Positions 29,552 to 50,938 of a stretch of 50,938 nucleotides of DNA are shown here, piece by piece; positions within the stretch are counted from its first letter, which is position 1; each line of letters starts with the position of its first letter. Origin of the DNA: Rhodococcus sp. HM1 (lineage in GTDB: Bacteria; Actinomycetota; Actinomycetes; Mycobacteriales; Mycobacteriaceae); contig NZ_JALPTB010000048.1 of NCBI RefSeq assembly GCF_023218075.1, forward strand, positions 1 to 50,938, read 5' to 3'. The notes beneath the pieces are model-generated. The model worked only from the letters and a program-made list of their open reading frames with translations, did no database searches and had not been told where the DNA came from. The translations under genes and the position numbers were made by a program.

Positions 29552-29707
29552 TCCGGATCCACGAAGATTCCGGACGGCGCGATTCCGGACGGCCGTGTCC
29601 GGATCGTCCGCGCGGGTAGCATCGGCGAGACGACGACGGTCCTCGCGCCGAGAAACAGCGAGGAACAGGAAGTGCAGGGGAACGGGGACAGAACGGGCCA
29701 TTCCGGA
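29552..29707. repeat. Cluster of five TCCGGA palindromes before drrA-like gene
   Basis: TCCGGA occurs at 29552, 29569, 29584, 29598 and 29702. The second and third lie in an exact 13-base direct repeat, GATTCCGGACGGC (29566-29578 and 29581-29593); GTCCGGATC occurs twice (29551-29559 and 29597-29605). All are in the 289-base gap (29441-29729) between divergent operons. The density and 14-17 base spacing suggest multiple binding sites for one dimeric regulator. Confidence 0.4.
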
Positions 29708-29729
29708 TCGAACTCGACGGCGGAGCGTG

Positions 29730-30734
29730 ATGCTGGGATATCAGGACTACGCAGTACTGGTGGAGGACGTCCACAAATCGTTCGGTGATGTGCACGCACT
29801 CAGCGGAATCTCCTTTTCCGCACCCCCGGGCAGCGTCCTGGGAATTCTCGGACCGAACGGCGCCGGAAAGACGACGACCGTCAAGATCCTGTCGACGTTG
29901 ATCCGGCCCACGAGCGGTCGCGCGCGGATCGCCGGCTACGACGTGGTGACCCATGCGCCGGAAGTCCGGCGCTCGATCATGATGACCGGCCAGTACGCCG
30001 CGCTCGACGAGGCGCTGACCGGCCGCGAGAACCTCATCCTCTTCGGGCGCCTGATGGGACTCGACCGGGCGACGGCGAAGGCCCGGGCGGAAGCCCTCCT
30101 GGAGGAGTTCGATCTCGTCGAGGCAGCTCGGCGCGCGGTCCGGCACTACTCGGGCGGTATGCGGCGACGGGTGGACATCGCATGCGGACTCGTCGTGCGC
30201 CCGGAGGTGGTGTTCCTCGACGAACCGACCACCGGACTGGACCCCCGGAGCCGCCAGGGCGTCTGGTCGCTCGTCGCGGCGCTGAAGAACCAGGGCATCA
30301 CGGTGCTGCTGACCACGCAGTATCTCGAAGAGGCCGACCTTCTCAGCGACAACATCATCGTCATCGACAGGGGCACCATCGTCGCGGAGGGTACGGCCGA
30401 CGAACTGAAGTCCCGCACCGGCGGCAGCTTCTGCGAGGTCGTGCCGGCCGACCCGGCAGCGGTGCCGCGGGTGATCGCCGCGCTGGGTGACCTGGTGCCC
30501 GACGAGGTGCGTGCCGAGGTCGCGCAGCACCCGAGCGTGGACCACGTCTCGATTCCCGCGCCGGGCGGAGCTGCGACGCTGGCCGAAGCGCTGCGCCGGC
30601 TCGACGCCGAGGAGATTCCGCTCGCGGACATCGGACTGCGCCGGCCGTCGCTCGACGACGTGTTCCTCACCTTGACCGGCCACTCCGCTTCCCCCCTTCC
30701 CGACGAGCAGCCGGCGGAAGAGGTGGCCACGTGA
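29730..30734 (+). CDS. DrrA-type ABC transporter ATPase
   Basis: 334 residues from an ATG behind GGCGGAG. Walker A is GPNGAGKT (41-48), the signature is SGGMR (141-145) and Walker B is VVFLDE (160-165). TTQYLEEAD (195-203) has Gln where the H-loop histidine usually sits, a known trait of the DrrA daunorubicin-resistance subfamily. The C-terminal 100 residues match the DrrA extension (ADIGLRRPSLDDVFLTLTG). It energises export through the two ABC-2 permeases that follow, overlapping the first by four bases. Relatives export drugs, or lipids such as phthiocerol dimycocerosates in mycobacteria; the substrate here is unknown. Confidence 0.92.
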   Translation: MLGYQDYAVLVEDVHKSFGDVHALSGISFSAPPGSVLGILGPNGAGKTTTVKILSTLIRPTSGRARIAGYDVVTHAPEVRRSIMMTGQYAALDEALTGRENLILFGRLMGLDRATAKARAEALLEEFDLVEAARRAVRHYSGGMRRRVDIACGLVVRPEVVFLDEPTTGLDPRSRQGVWSLVAALKNQGITVLLTTQYLEEADLLSDNIIVIDRGTIVAEGTADELKSRTGGSFCEVVPADPAAVPRVIAALGDLVPDEVRAEVAQHPSVDHVSIPAPGGAATLAEALRRLDAEEIPLADIGLRRPSLDDVFLTLTGHSASPLPDEQPAEEVAT

Positions 30735-31606
30735 CCGCGACCGCCAAGAGCGTGACTGCCGGCGCGAAGGGTGTCACTGCACCGCGAAGCCTTCGACGCG
30801 ATGCCCTGCTCTCCCTTCCCGACAAGGGTGTCGGTGTGCACCGACGGGTCGAACCGTCGGGTTTCCACCAGTGGCGGGCCCTGTCGGGCCGGTCGATCCG
30901 TGCGATGGTCCGCGAGGGTGAACTGTTCATCGCGATCATCGCGCCGCTGGTCTTCACGATCGGCTTCTATCTGCCGTTGAAGTTCGTCATGCAGATCAGG
31001 GGCATCGACTACGCACAGTTCCTCATGCCGATCATCGTGATGCAGGCGATGGCGTTCACCGCGATCTCCGCTTCGCAGATCGCCGCCAAGGAATCCGCGA
31101 ACGGTTTCACCACCCGCCTCCAAACGATGCCGGTGTCGGCGCCGGTACCGCTCATCTCCCGGATGACCAGCAGCTTCCTCCGGGCCGCGGTGGCACTGAC
31201 GGCCGCGCTGCTCTTCGGGCACGTCATCGGGTTCCGGTTCAGCGCCGGTTTCTGGCAGGCTGCGGCGTTCTGCGGGTTCGGGTTGCTCATCGGCGTCACG
31301 CTGTCGCTGGGAGCCGACGCGATCGGGTCGCTGTCGAAGAGTCCCGAGGCGACCTCTCAAGCCCTGGCCCTGCCGCAGCTGATCCTGGGCATGCTGTCCT
31401 GCGGGTTCGTTCCGGAGGAGGGCTTTCCCGAGTGGATCCGCCCGTTCGTCCGCAACCAGCCCATCTCCCAGTTCTCCTTCGCGATGCGCGACATGGCGGA
31501 AGGTGGCATCACCGCCTCGGTGCTGCTACCGGCGGCCCTGTGGTGTGCGGGCCTGCTCGTGGTGTGCGCGCCCCTCGCGGTCTGGGCGAGTGTGAGGCGC
31601 GGATGA
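30731..31606 (+). CDS. DrrB-type ABC-2 permease
   Basis: 291 residues. The GTG start overlaps the ATPase stop (GTGA). About 55 cytosolic residues precede six predicted membrane helices, for example GELFIAIIAPLVFTIGFYLP and the segment after SRMTSSFLRAAVALTAALLF. The motif FVPEEGFPEWIRPFVRNQPI before the last helix matches the ABC-2 type signature region. It should pair with the next gene product as a heterodimeric channel. Confidence 0.88.
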   Translation: MTATAKSVTAGAKGVTAPRSLRRDALLSLPDKGVGVHRRVEPSGFHQWRALSGRSIRAMVREGELFIAIIAPLVFTIGFYLPLKFVMQIRGIDYAQFLMPIIVMQAMAFTAISASQIAAKESANGFTTRLQTMPVSAPVPLISRMTSSFLRAAVALTAALLFGHVIGFRFSAGFWQAAAFCGFGLLIGVTLSLGADAIGSLSKSPEATSQALALPQLILGMLSCGFVPEEGFPEWIRPFVRNQPISQFSFAMRDMAEGGITASVLLPAALWCAGLLVVCAPLAVWASVRRG

Positions 31607-32469
31607 GCACGCACACCGACCGCAATCTGCCGCAGCGCGCCTTCGACGCCGACCGGATGTTCGATTTCCCCGAGCCCGACGCGGCGCATCCCGAAGGATC
31701 GGCACGCGCACTCGTCGAACACAGCCTGATGCAGTGCGGCCGGCTGCTGCGACGCTGGTCACGCGACCCGGCGACGATGATTCAGGCACTGCTGTATCCG
31801 GCACTGACGCTCATCATGTTCCGGCTCGTGCTGGGCAACTCGATCACCGCGGCGACCGGGCAACCCGCGATCTACGGCAACGTCCCGCTGATCGCGCTCA
31901 TCGGCGCGATGTTCGGGTCGGTCGTCAGCGCCGTGGGATTGCGGGAAGAGCGCAAGAAAGGCCTGCTCAGCAGGTTCTGGGCGATGCCCGTCCACCGCGC
32001 CTCGGGCCTGGTCGGCCGCATGATGGCCGAGGCCGTGCGGATCTTCGCCACGACCCTGCTCATCGTGGTCGTCGGAACGGCCCTGGGATTCCGGTTCCTG
32101 CAGGGACCGCTCGCGGGGGTCGTCATGCTGCTGATCCCGATTCTGTTCGGGCTGGGTTTCGCGGTGATGGTCACCGCGCTGGCCGCGGTGTCCGGCGATG
32201 CCCCGCTCGTGGAGACGGTGTCGATCGTCTGCACGCTGCTGATGTTCTTCAATTCGGGATTCGTGCCGGTGATGGCGTATCCGACGTGGCTGCAGCCGGT
32301 CGTGCAGTACCAGCCGCTCTCCTGCGCGGTCGACACGATGAAGGGTCTCTCGCTCGGCGGACCGGTCCTCGAGCCGCTGCTGCTCACGTGTGCGTGGTCG
32401 TTCGGATTGATCGCGGTGTTCCTGTATCCGGCAGTCCGCGGCTATCGCCATGCGGCCGCCCACAATTGA
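31603..32469 (+). CDS. DrrC-type ABC-2 permease
   Basis: 288 residues. The ATG overlaps the previous stop by four bases (ATGA), which fixes the start. A cytosolic N-terminal stretch of about 60 residues leads to six predicted helices. LREERKKGLLSRFWAMPVHR is the conserved ABC-2 coupling segment and GFVPVMAYPTWLQPVVQYQP the signature region before the last helix. It is the second half-channel of the exporter. Confidence 0.88.
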   Translation: MSTHTDRNLPQRAFDADRMFDFPEPDAAHPEGSARALVEHSLMQCGRLLRRWSRDPATMIQALLYPALTLIMFRLVLGNSITAATGQPAIYGNVPLIALIGAMFGSVVSAVGLREERKKGLLSRFWAMPVHRASGLVGRMMAEAVRIFATTLLIVVVGTALGFRFLQGPLAGVVMLLIPILFGLGFAVMVTALAAVSGDAPLVETVSIVCTLLMFFNSGFVPVMAYPTWLQPVVQYQPLSCAVDTMKGLSLGGPVLEPLLLTCAWSFGLIAVFLYPAVRGYRHAAAHN

Positions 32470-32492
32470 GCGAGGTCCACTACGGTGGCCGC

Positions 32493-33263
32493 ATGACTGA
32501 TTCCGCAGCCACATCACCGTCGACCCGCCCGGTCGCACTCGTCACCGGGCCCACCTCCGGACTCGGCGCTGCATTCGCCCGATTGCTCGCCGAGCAGGGG
32601 CACGATCTGGTTCTGGTGGCGCGCGACGAGGCGCGGCTGCACGCGCTGGCGGACGAACTCGCCGGCGCGCACGGCGTCCGCGCGGAGATCATCGCGGCGG
32701 ATCTCGCGACCGAGGCCGGGCGGGACGCGGCCTCCGAACGGCTCGCGAAGGGTGTCGACGTCCTCGTCAACAATGCCGGTTTCCTCACCGACGGTGAGTT
32801 CTGGGACGCGGATCTCGACCTGTTGCGCGGCCAGCTCGGGGTCAACGTCACCGCGGTGATGGAACTGACCCACGCCGCGCTGCCGCCGATGCGCGCGGCC
32901 GGCCGCGGCACGATCGTCAACGTCGCGAGCGTGTCGGGTCTGTTCACGGGCCCGGCGTCGACCTACAGCGCGAGCAAGGCGTGGGTCGTGAAGTTCTCGG
33001 AAGGTCTCGCCCACAAGGTCGCCGCGGACGGGGTGCGCATGGTCGCGCTGTGCCCCGGATTCATGGACACCGAGTTCCATCCTCGTGGCGGGCAGGACGT
33101 GTCCGGCGTCCCGAAGCAGCTGTGGCTCGCCACCGCGGACGTCGCGCGGACCGCCCTCGAGGACGCGGCGAAGGGCCGGGTCGTGAGCATCCCCGGCCGG
33201 CGTTACAAGCTGTGGACCACCCTCGACCGGCTCAAGCCGCGCCGGTTCGTGTGGCGGGCCTGA
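32493..33263 (+). CDS. Short-chain dehydrogenase/reductase
   Basis: 256 residues, classical SDR: NAD(P) motif TGPTSGLG (18-25), NNAG (93-96), Asn118, Ser146 in NVASVSG, and the Tyr158/Lys162 pair in YSASK. Arg44 after the second strand (LVLVARDEARL) suggests a preference for NADP(H). The overall pattern resembles SDRs annotated as acyl- or ketoacyl-type reductases, but the substrate cannot be read. It starts 23 bases after the permease gene on the same strand, so it probably belongs to the exporter operon, which ends at the hairpin 33286-33322. Confidence 0.9.
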   Translation: MTDSAATSPSTRPVALVTGPTSGLGAAFARLLAEQGHDLVLVARDEARLHALADELAGAHGVRAEIIAADLATEAGRDAASERLAKGVDVLVNNAGFLTDGEFWDADLDLLRGQLGVNVTAVMELTHAALPPMRAAGRGTIVNVASVSGLFTGPASTYSASKAWVVKFSEGLAHKVAADGVRMVALCPGFMDTEFHPRGGQDVSGVPKQLWLATADVARTALEDAAKGRVVSIPGRRYKLWTTLDRLKPRRFVWRA

Positions 33264-33285
33264 ACCGCTCCCCGGTAGAAGCGAC

Positions 33286-33322
33286 CTCGGGGCCGGTGAC
33301 GAAGTTCGTCACCGGCCCCGAG
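33286..33322. terminator. Long bidirectional terminator between SDR and mycolyltransferase
   Basis: CTCGGGGCCGGTGAC and GTCACCGGCCCCGAG make a perfect fifteen-pair stem with the loop GAAGTTC; counting the loop ends, the repeat is 18 bases per arm. It lies between converging genes and should stop transcription from both sides. Confidence 0.65.
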
Positions 33323-33356
33323 ATGTTCGTCGCGGCTGTCGCGATGCGCTCGCGGA

Positions 33357-34454
33357 TCAGCTCTCGTCGATGTCGAGCGCGCGTGCCAGCACCGGCCACG
33401 ACTCCTTCAGCTCGTCCTCCCAGTAGCCCCACGAGTGGGTGCCGTCGTCGCGGAACTTGAAGGTCGCCGGAATGCCGAGCTCGTTCAGCCGGTCCTGCAG
33501 ATTGTGCGTGCAGTAGTTGGTGGCGGCCTCGATCACGCCACCGACGATGACCTGGTTGGCCACGTTCCCGGCGTCACCGTTCATACCGGGGCCGTCGCCG
33601 TTGTCGTAGCGGCCGGGCAGGCCGGTGCCGTTCGAGACGTACAGTTCCAGGCCGCGCAGCTTCTCGGCGTGCAGGTACGGATCGTTCGCCTCCCACGCCG
33701 GGTCGTCGTCCGAACCCCACATGTTGACGACGTCGCCGCCACCCCAGGTCTCGACCGTGAGCTTGACGAACTGCTTGCCGATCGGGTCCGACGTCTGCGC
33801 GCACCCGCTGTAGGCGGCGACGCCGTTGAACAGGCCCGGCTTCGCGGTCGCGAGCGAGAACACCGACGTGCCGGAGGAGGACAGGCCGGCGATGGCATTG
33901 ACGCCGTTGGTGCCGAGCGCGGCGTCGACGATGGGCGGCAGTTCCTCGGTGATGAACGTCGTCCACTTGTTGTTGCCGAGGACCGGGTCCGGGGAGTACC
34001 AGTCGGTGTAGTAGCTGAACCGGCCGCCCAGCGGCGACACGACGTTGATGTTCTTCTCGGTCAGGAAGTCGATCGCGTCGGTCTGAAGACGCCACGTCCC
34101 GGCGTCCTCGCCGCCACCGGCACCGTTGAGCAGGTACAGCGTGGGCCGCGGTTCGCTCGTGTCGGCCGGACGCCACACGTCGACCGGGATCTCACGTCCC
34201 ATCGACGCCGAGTAGACCCAGATGATGATCGAGTGCTCGTCGTACACCTCGGCCTTGGTGATCTTCGAACCGTTGGGCGACTCGACCGAAGCGAGAACCT
34301 TCCCGGTGTCGAGGACCGGATCGGCCCCCGCAGAGGCAGTACCCACAGCCATGGGCAGTGCGGCCGCGGTCAGTACCACGGCAAGGGACCTCGCGACGGC
34401 TACCGCCGTACGGTTCGTGTTTCGGCGCATGCGCTCGCTTCCCACCTTCTCCAT
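33357..34454 (-). CDS. Antigen 85-like mycolyltransferase/esterase A
   Basis: 365 residues from the ATG with an AGGAA site (a second ATG lies eight codons in). A signal peptide ends near TASAGADP (about residue 44). The alpha/beta-hydrolase core has GLSSSG (190-195), with Ser192 at the antigen 85 nucleophile position, and GTHSWGYW (338-345) with catalytic His340, close to the GTHSWEYW of antigen 85. Two cysteines (SGCAQTSD and TNYCTHN) may form a disulfide. Such enzymes transfer mycolates between trehalose monomycolate and trehalose, arabinogalactan or proteins in the envelope. A close paralog is divergent at 35036, with a small secreted-peptide gene between. Confidence 0.9.
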   Translation of the reverse strand: MEKVGSERMRRNTNRTAVAVARSLAVVLTAAALPMAVGTASAGADPVLDTGKVLASVESPNGSKITKAEVYDEHSIIIWVYSASMGREIPVDVWRPADTSEPRPTLYLLNGAGGGEDAGTWRLQTDAIDFLTEKNINVVSPLGGRFSYYTDWYSPDPVLGNNKWTTFITEELPPIVDAALGTNGVNAIAGLSSSGTSVFSLATAKPGLFNGVAAYSGCAQTSDPIGKQFVKLTVETWGGGDVVNMWGSDDDPAWEANDPYLHAEKLRGLELYVSNGTGLPGRYDNGDGPGMNGDAGNVANQVIVGGVIEAATNYCTHNLQDRLNELGIPATFKFRDDGTHSWGYWEDELKESWPVLARALDIDES

Positions 34455-34502
34455 TGCTGTTCCTGCGTGTCGGGTCACCGCGGAGCAGCGCCCTCGTACA
34501 TG

Positions 34503-34536
34503 CGACGATGGGACCCCCGAAGGGATCCCATCGTCG
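34503..34536 (-). terminator. Terminator of the 72-residue peptide gene
   Basis: CGACGATGGGA and TCCCATCGTCG form a perfect eleven-pair stem 24 bases after the peptide stop, with CCC/GGG able to extend it. It separates the peptide gene from the mycolyltransferase gene downstream, which must then have its own promoter in a very short space (34455-34502) or rely on readthrough. Confidence 0.55.
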
Positions 34537-34560
34537 ACTGTTGCGAACGGTTGTCGCGTA

Positions 34561-34779
34561 TCAGCCGATCACGAAGCACTGACCGCCGATCACGGCGAAC
34601 AGGTTGCCCGGCGGGCAGTTCGGCGGAGTGACCGCGTCCGTGAGCTGATCCACGGTCAGGCCGATGAACGGGATCGGCGCCTGCGGCACGATCGGTTCCG
34701 CCTGAGCGGCACCCGCGGCGCCGAAAGCGATACCGGCAGCGGCTGCGCTGCCGAGCAGAACGGTCAGTGCACGACGCAT
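34561..34779 (-). CDS. Small secreted peptide of unknown function (72 residues)
   Basis: A strong AGGAGGAG site precedes an ATG giving 72 residues. MRRALTVLLGSAAAAGIAFG and the following AAGAAQA form a clear signal peptide with an AQA signal peptidase I site, leaving a mature chain of about 45 residues (EPIVPQAPIPFIGLTVDQLT and onward). The mature part is Pro/Gly/hydrophobic, has no Lys, Arg or Ser, and carries two cysteines (NCPPGN and GGQCFVIG) that could form a disulfide. I do not recognise a family. It lies between two mycolyltransferase genes and has its own terminator. The envelope is its likely location; the function is unknown. Confidence 0.75.
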   Translation of the reverse strand: MRRALTVLLGSAAAAGIAFGAAGAAQAEPIVPQAPIPFIGLTVDQLTDAVTPPNCPPGNLFAVIGGQCFVIG

Positions 34780-34947
34780 CTGAGAACTCCTCCTGTAGGC
34801 GACCGCCGCAGCGGCCGGTTCAACGATGGCGGCGACAGCACGAACCCCCCATCGGTGCGGATCACACCGTACGCCAACGGTGACGATACCGTAAAGAAGT
34901 TCGGATCTCCGGCCGTGCATCGGCCGTCGAGGCACTATTGCCGTGAT

Positions 34948-34965
34948 GAAACGGAAACCCGTTTC
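34948..34965. promoter_or_regulatory. Inverted repeat in the peptide/mycolyltransferase B gap
   Basis: GAAACGG and CCGTTTC surround an AAAC spacer, 70 bases before mycolyltransferase B and about 170 bases upstream of the divergent peptide gene. The size and position suit an operator. The rest of 34780-35035 shows nothing I can name. Confidence 0.3.
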
Positions 34966-35035
34966 GCGACGATGAGACAACCGAACCCAGCCGGCGTCGG
35001 GGCTTCCGACGCCCCCGACAGGCAGGTCCACGACG

Positions 35036-36130
35036 ATGATCCGACCGGCATCACGCGATGCGCTCCGCGCGCCCGGCCAGGGCAGAACGCGGCGTGCGCG
35101 AGTGGCCCAGGCGGCAGCGTTCGCCCTCGTCACCGCACTGTTCCCCGTTGTCACCGCCGGTGCCGCAGAGGCGGATCCGGTCATCGACAACGCACAGCCG
35201 CTCGCATCGCCGGTGTCGGTCAACGGTTCACGCATCACACGGATCGAGGTGCGCGACGCGCAGTCCCTCGTGATGTACGTGTATTCCGGGTCGATGGACC
35301 GGGAGATCCCGCTCGATATCATCCGTCCGAAGGACACGAGCGTGCCCCGCCCCACGTTGTATCTGCTCAACGGCGCCGGCGGCGGTGAGGACGGTGCGAC
35401 CTGGCGGGCACGGACCGACGCGGCGACGTTCCTGGCCGACAAGAACATCAACGTGGTGACCCCGATGGCCGGCAAGTGGAGCTACTACACCGATTGGCAG
35501 CGGCCCGATCCGGTGCTCGGTGTCAACAAGTGGACCACCTTCCTCACCGAGGAACTGCCCCCGTTGATCGACGCCGGTCTGGGCGCCGACGGCGTCAACG
35601 CGATCGCGGGCCTTTCGTCGTCGGGCACGTCGGTGCTGCAGCTTCCCCTCGCGAAGCCGGGCCTCTATCGCGGCGTCGCCGCGTACAGCGGCTGCGCGCA
35701 GACGTCGGACCCGGTCGGGCAGGCGTACGTGAATCTCGTGGTCGAAACCTGGGGCGACGGAAACACCGAGAACATGTGGGGCCCACCGGACGACCCCGAC
35801 TGGGTGGAGAACGATCCCTACGTCAACGCCGAGAAGCTGCGTGGTCTGGCCCTGTACCTGTCGAACGGCAGCGGCCTGCCCGGACAGTACGACACCCTCA
35901 CCGGACCCGACATCGACGGAGACATCGGGGTACTCGCGAATCAGGTCGTCGTCGGCGGGATCATCGAGGCCGCGACGAACGGCTGCACGCAGAACATGGC
36001 GCGGCGGCTCGACGAACTGGACATTCCCGCGACCGTCGTCTTCCGGCCCACCGGAACGCATTCGTGGGGCTACTGGCGCGACGACCTCGAGAACTCCTGG
36101 CCGGTCCTCGCCGGTGCGCTCGGCGTCTGA
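35036..36130 (+). CDS. Antigen 85-like mycolyltransferase/esterase B
   Basis: 364 residues. A basic N-terminus and a hydrophobic segment (about 22-43) end at AGAAEADP, a likely signal peptidase I site. GLSSSG (192-197) places the nucleophile at Ser194, and GTHSWGYW (340-347) holds His342. It keeps the same two cysteine positions as paralog A (SGCAQTSD and TNGCTQN) and long identical stretches such as AEKLRGL and NGVNAIAGLSSSGTSV/DGVNAIAGLSSSGTSV, so the pair is a recent divergent duplication. It should act on mycolates outside the membrane. The ribosome-binding site is weak. It converges on the NRPS gene, with a strong terminator between. Confidence 0.9.
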   Translation: MIRPASRDALRAPGQGRTRRARVAQAAAFALVTALFPVVTAGAAEADPVIDNAQPLASPVSVNGSRITRIEVRDAQSLVMYVYSGSMDREIPLDIIRPKDTSVPRPTLYLLNGAGGGEDGATWRARTDAATFLADKNINVVTPMAGKWSYYTDWQRPDPVLGVNKWTTFLTEELPPLIDAGLGADGVNAIAGLSSSGTSVLQLPLAKPGLYRGVAAYSGCAQTSDPVGQAYVNLVVETWGDGNTENMWGPPDDPDWVENDPYVNAEKLRGLALYLSNGSGLPGQYDTLTGPDIDGDIGVLANQVVVGGIIEAATNGCTQNMARRLDELDIPATVVFRPTGTHSWGYWRDDLENSWPVLAGALGV

Positions 36131-36178
36131 ACGACCTTCCGCTTCCGGCGTCCCTCATCCACAGCTGCTCGAAACCGG

Positions 36179-36216
36179 AACGGCCGGACCGGAACCCACG
36201 TTCCGGTCCGGCCGTT
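36179..36216. terminator. Strong bidirectional terminator after NRPS and mycolyltransferase B
   Basis: The 17-base arms AACGGCCGGACCGGAAC and GTTCCGGTCCGGCCGTT are perfect complements around the four-base loop CCAC. It starts 49 bases after the mycolyltransferase stop and 8 bases after the NRPS stop, serving both converging genes. Confidence 0.7.
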
Positions 36217-36223
36217 GCCGGTT

Positions 36224-50938
<14,715 letters not shown>

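Overview
The window comes from a high-GC, mycolic-acid-containing actinobacterium (order Mycobacteriales; Rhodococcus or Nocardia-like is my best guess). The reasons are an ESX-4-type VII secretion locus beside truA/rplQ/rpoA, ribosomal proteins close to mycobacterial versions, two antigen-85-like mycolyltransferases, GTG/TTG starts and hairpin terminators without T-tracts. No species call is possible from the sequence alone.

Layout. (1) About 1-6207: part of an ESX-4-like locus, eccD and mycP on +, eccB on -, eccE on +, with the probable first codons of a divergent eccC at the left edge. (2) 6227-6793: a flavin reductase-like gene. (3) 6875-25099: a nearly unbroken minus-strand block, rpsJ-rplC-rplD-rplW-rplB-rpsS-rplV-rpsC-rplP-rpmC-rpsQ / rplN-rplX-rplE-rpsN / rpsH-rplF-rplR-rpsE-rpmD-rplO / secY-adk-map / infA-rpmJ-rpsM-rpsK-rpsD-rpoA-rplQ-truA. 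It is cut only by a reversed dtd gene. Strong hairpins in the larger gaps suggest the block is split into several transcription units. (4) 25635-33263: an accessory region with a GntR/FCD regulator, two tandem WS/DGAT-type acyltransferases, a divergent DrrABC-type ABC exporter and an SDR. (5) 33357-36130: two divergent mycolyltransferase paralogs flanking a gene for a 72-residue secreted peptide. (6) 36224 to the right edge: the 3' part of a giant NRPS gene on the minus strand (over 4900 codons, 5' end outside). It shows a partial A-PCP, four C-A-PCP modules and a terminal thioester reductase, and no epimerase or thioesterase.

How it fits together. The first 25 kb is core: secretion machinery next to the translation and transcription superoperon. 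The right half is accessory and envelope-directed. The NRPS should release a peptide of at least five residues reductively, as an aldehyde or alcohol. One visible adenylation domain carries the exact textbook serine code. Nearby acyltransferases, a lipid-type ABC exporter and mycolyltransferases make a cell-envelope lipopeptide or lipid system a reasonable hypothesis, but nothing in the sequence links these units into one pathway. Convergent terminators separate them transcriptionally. The least explained items are the NRPS product, the 72-residue peptide between the mycolyltransferases, and the TCCGGA cluster in the acyltransferase/exporter promoter region.
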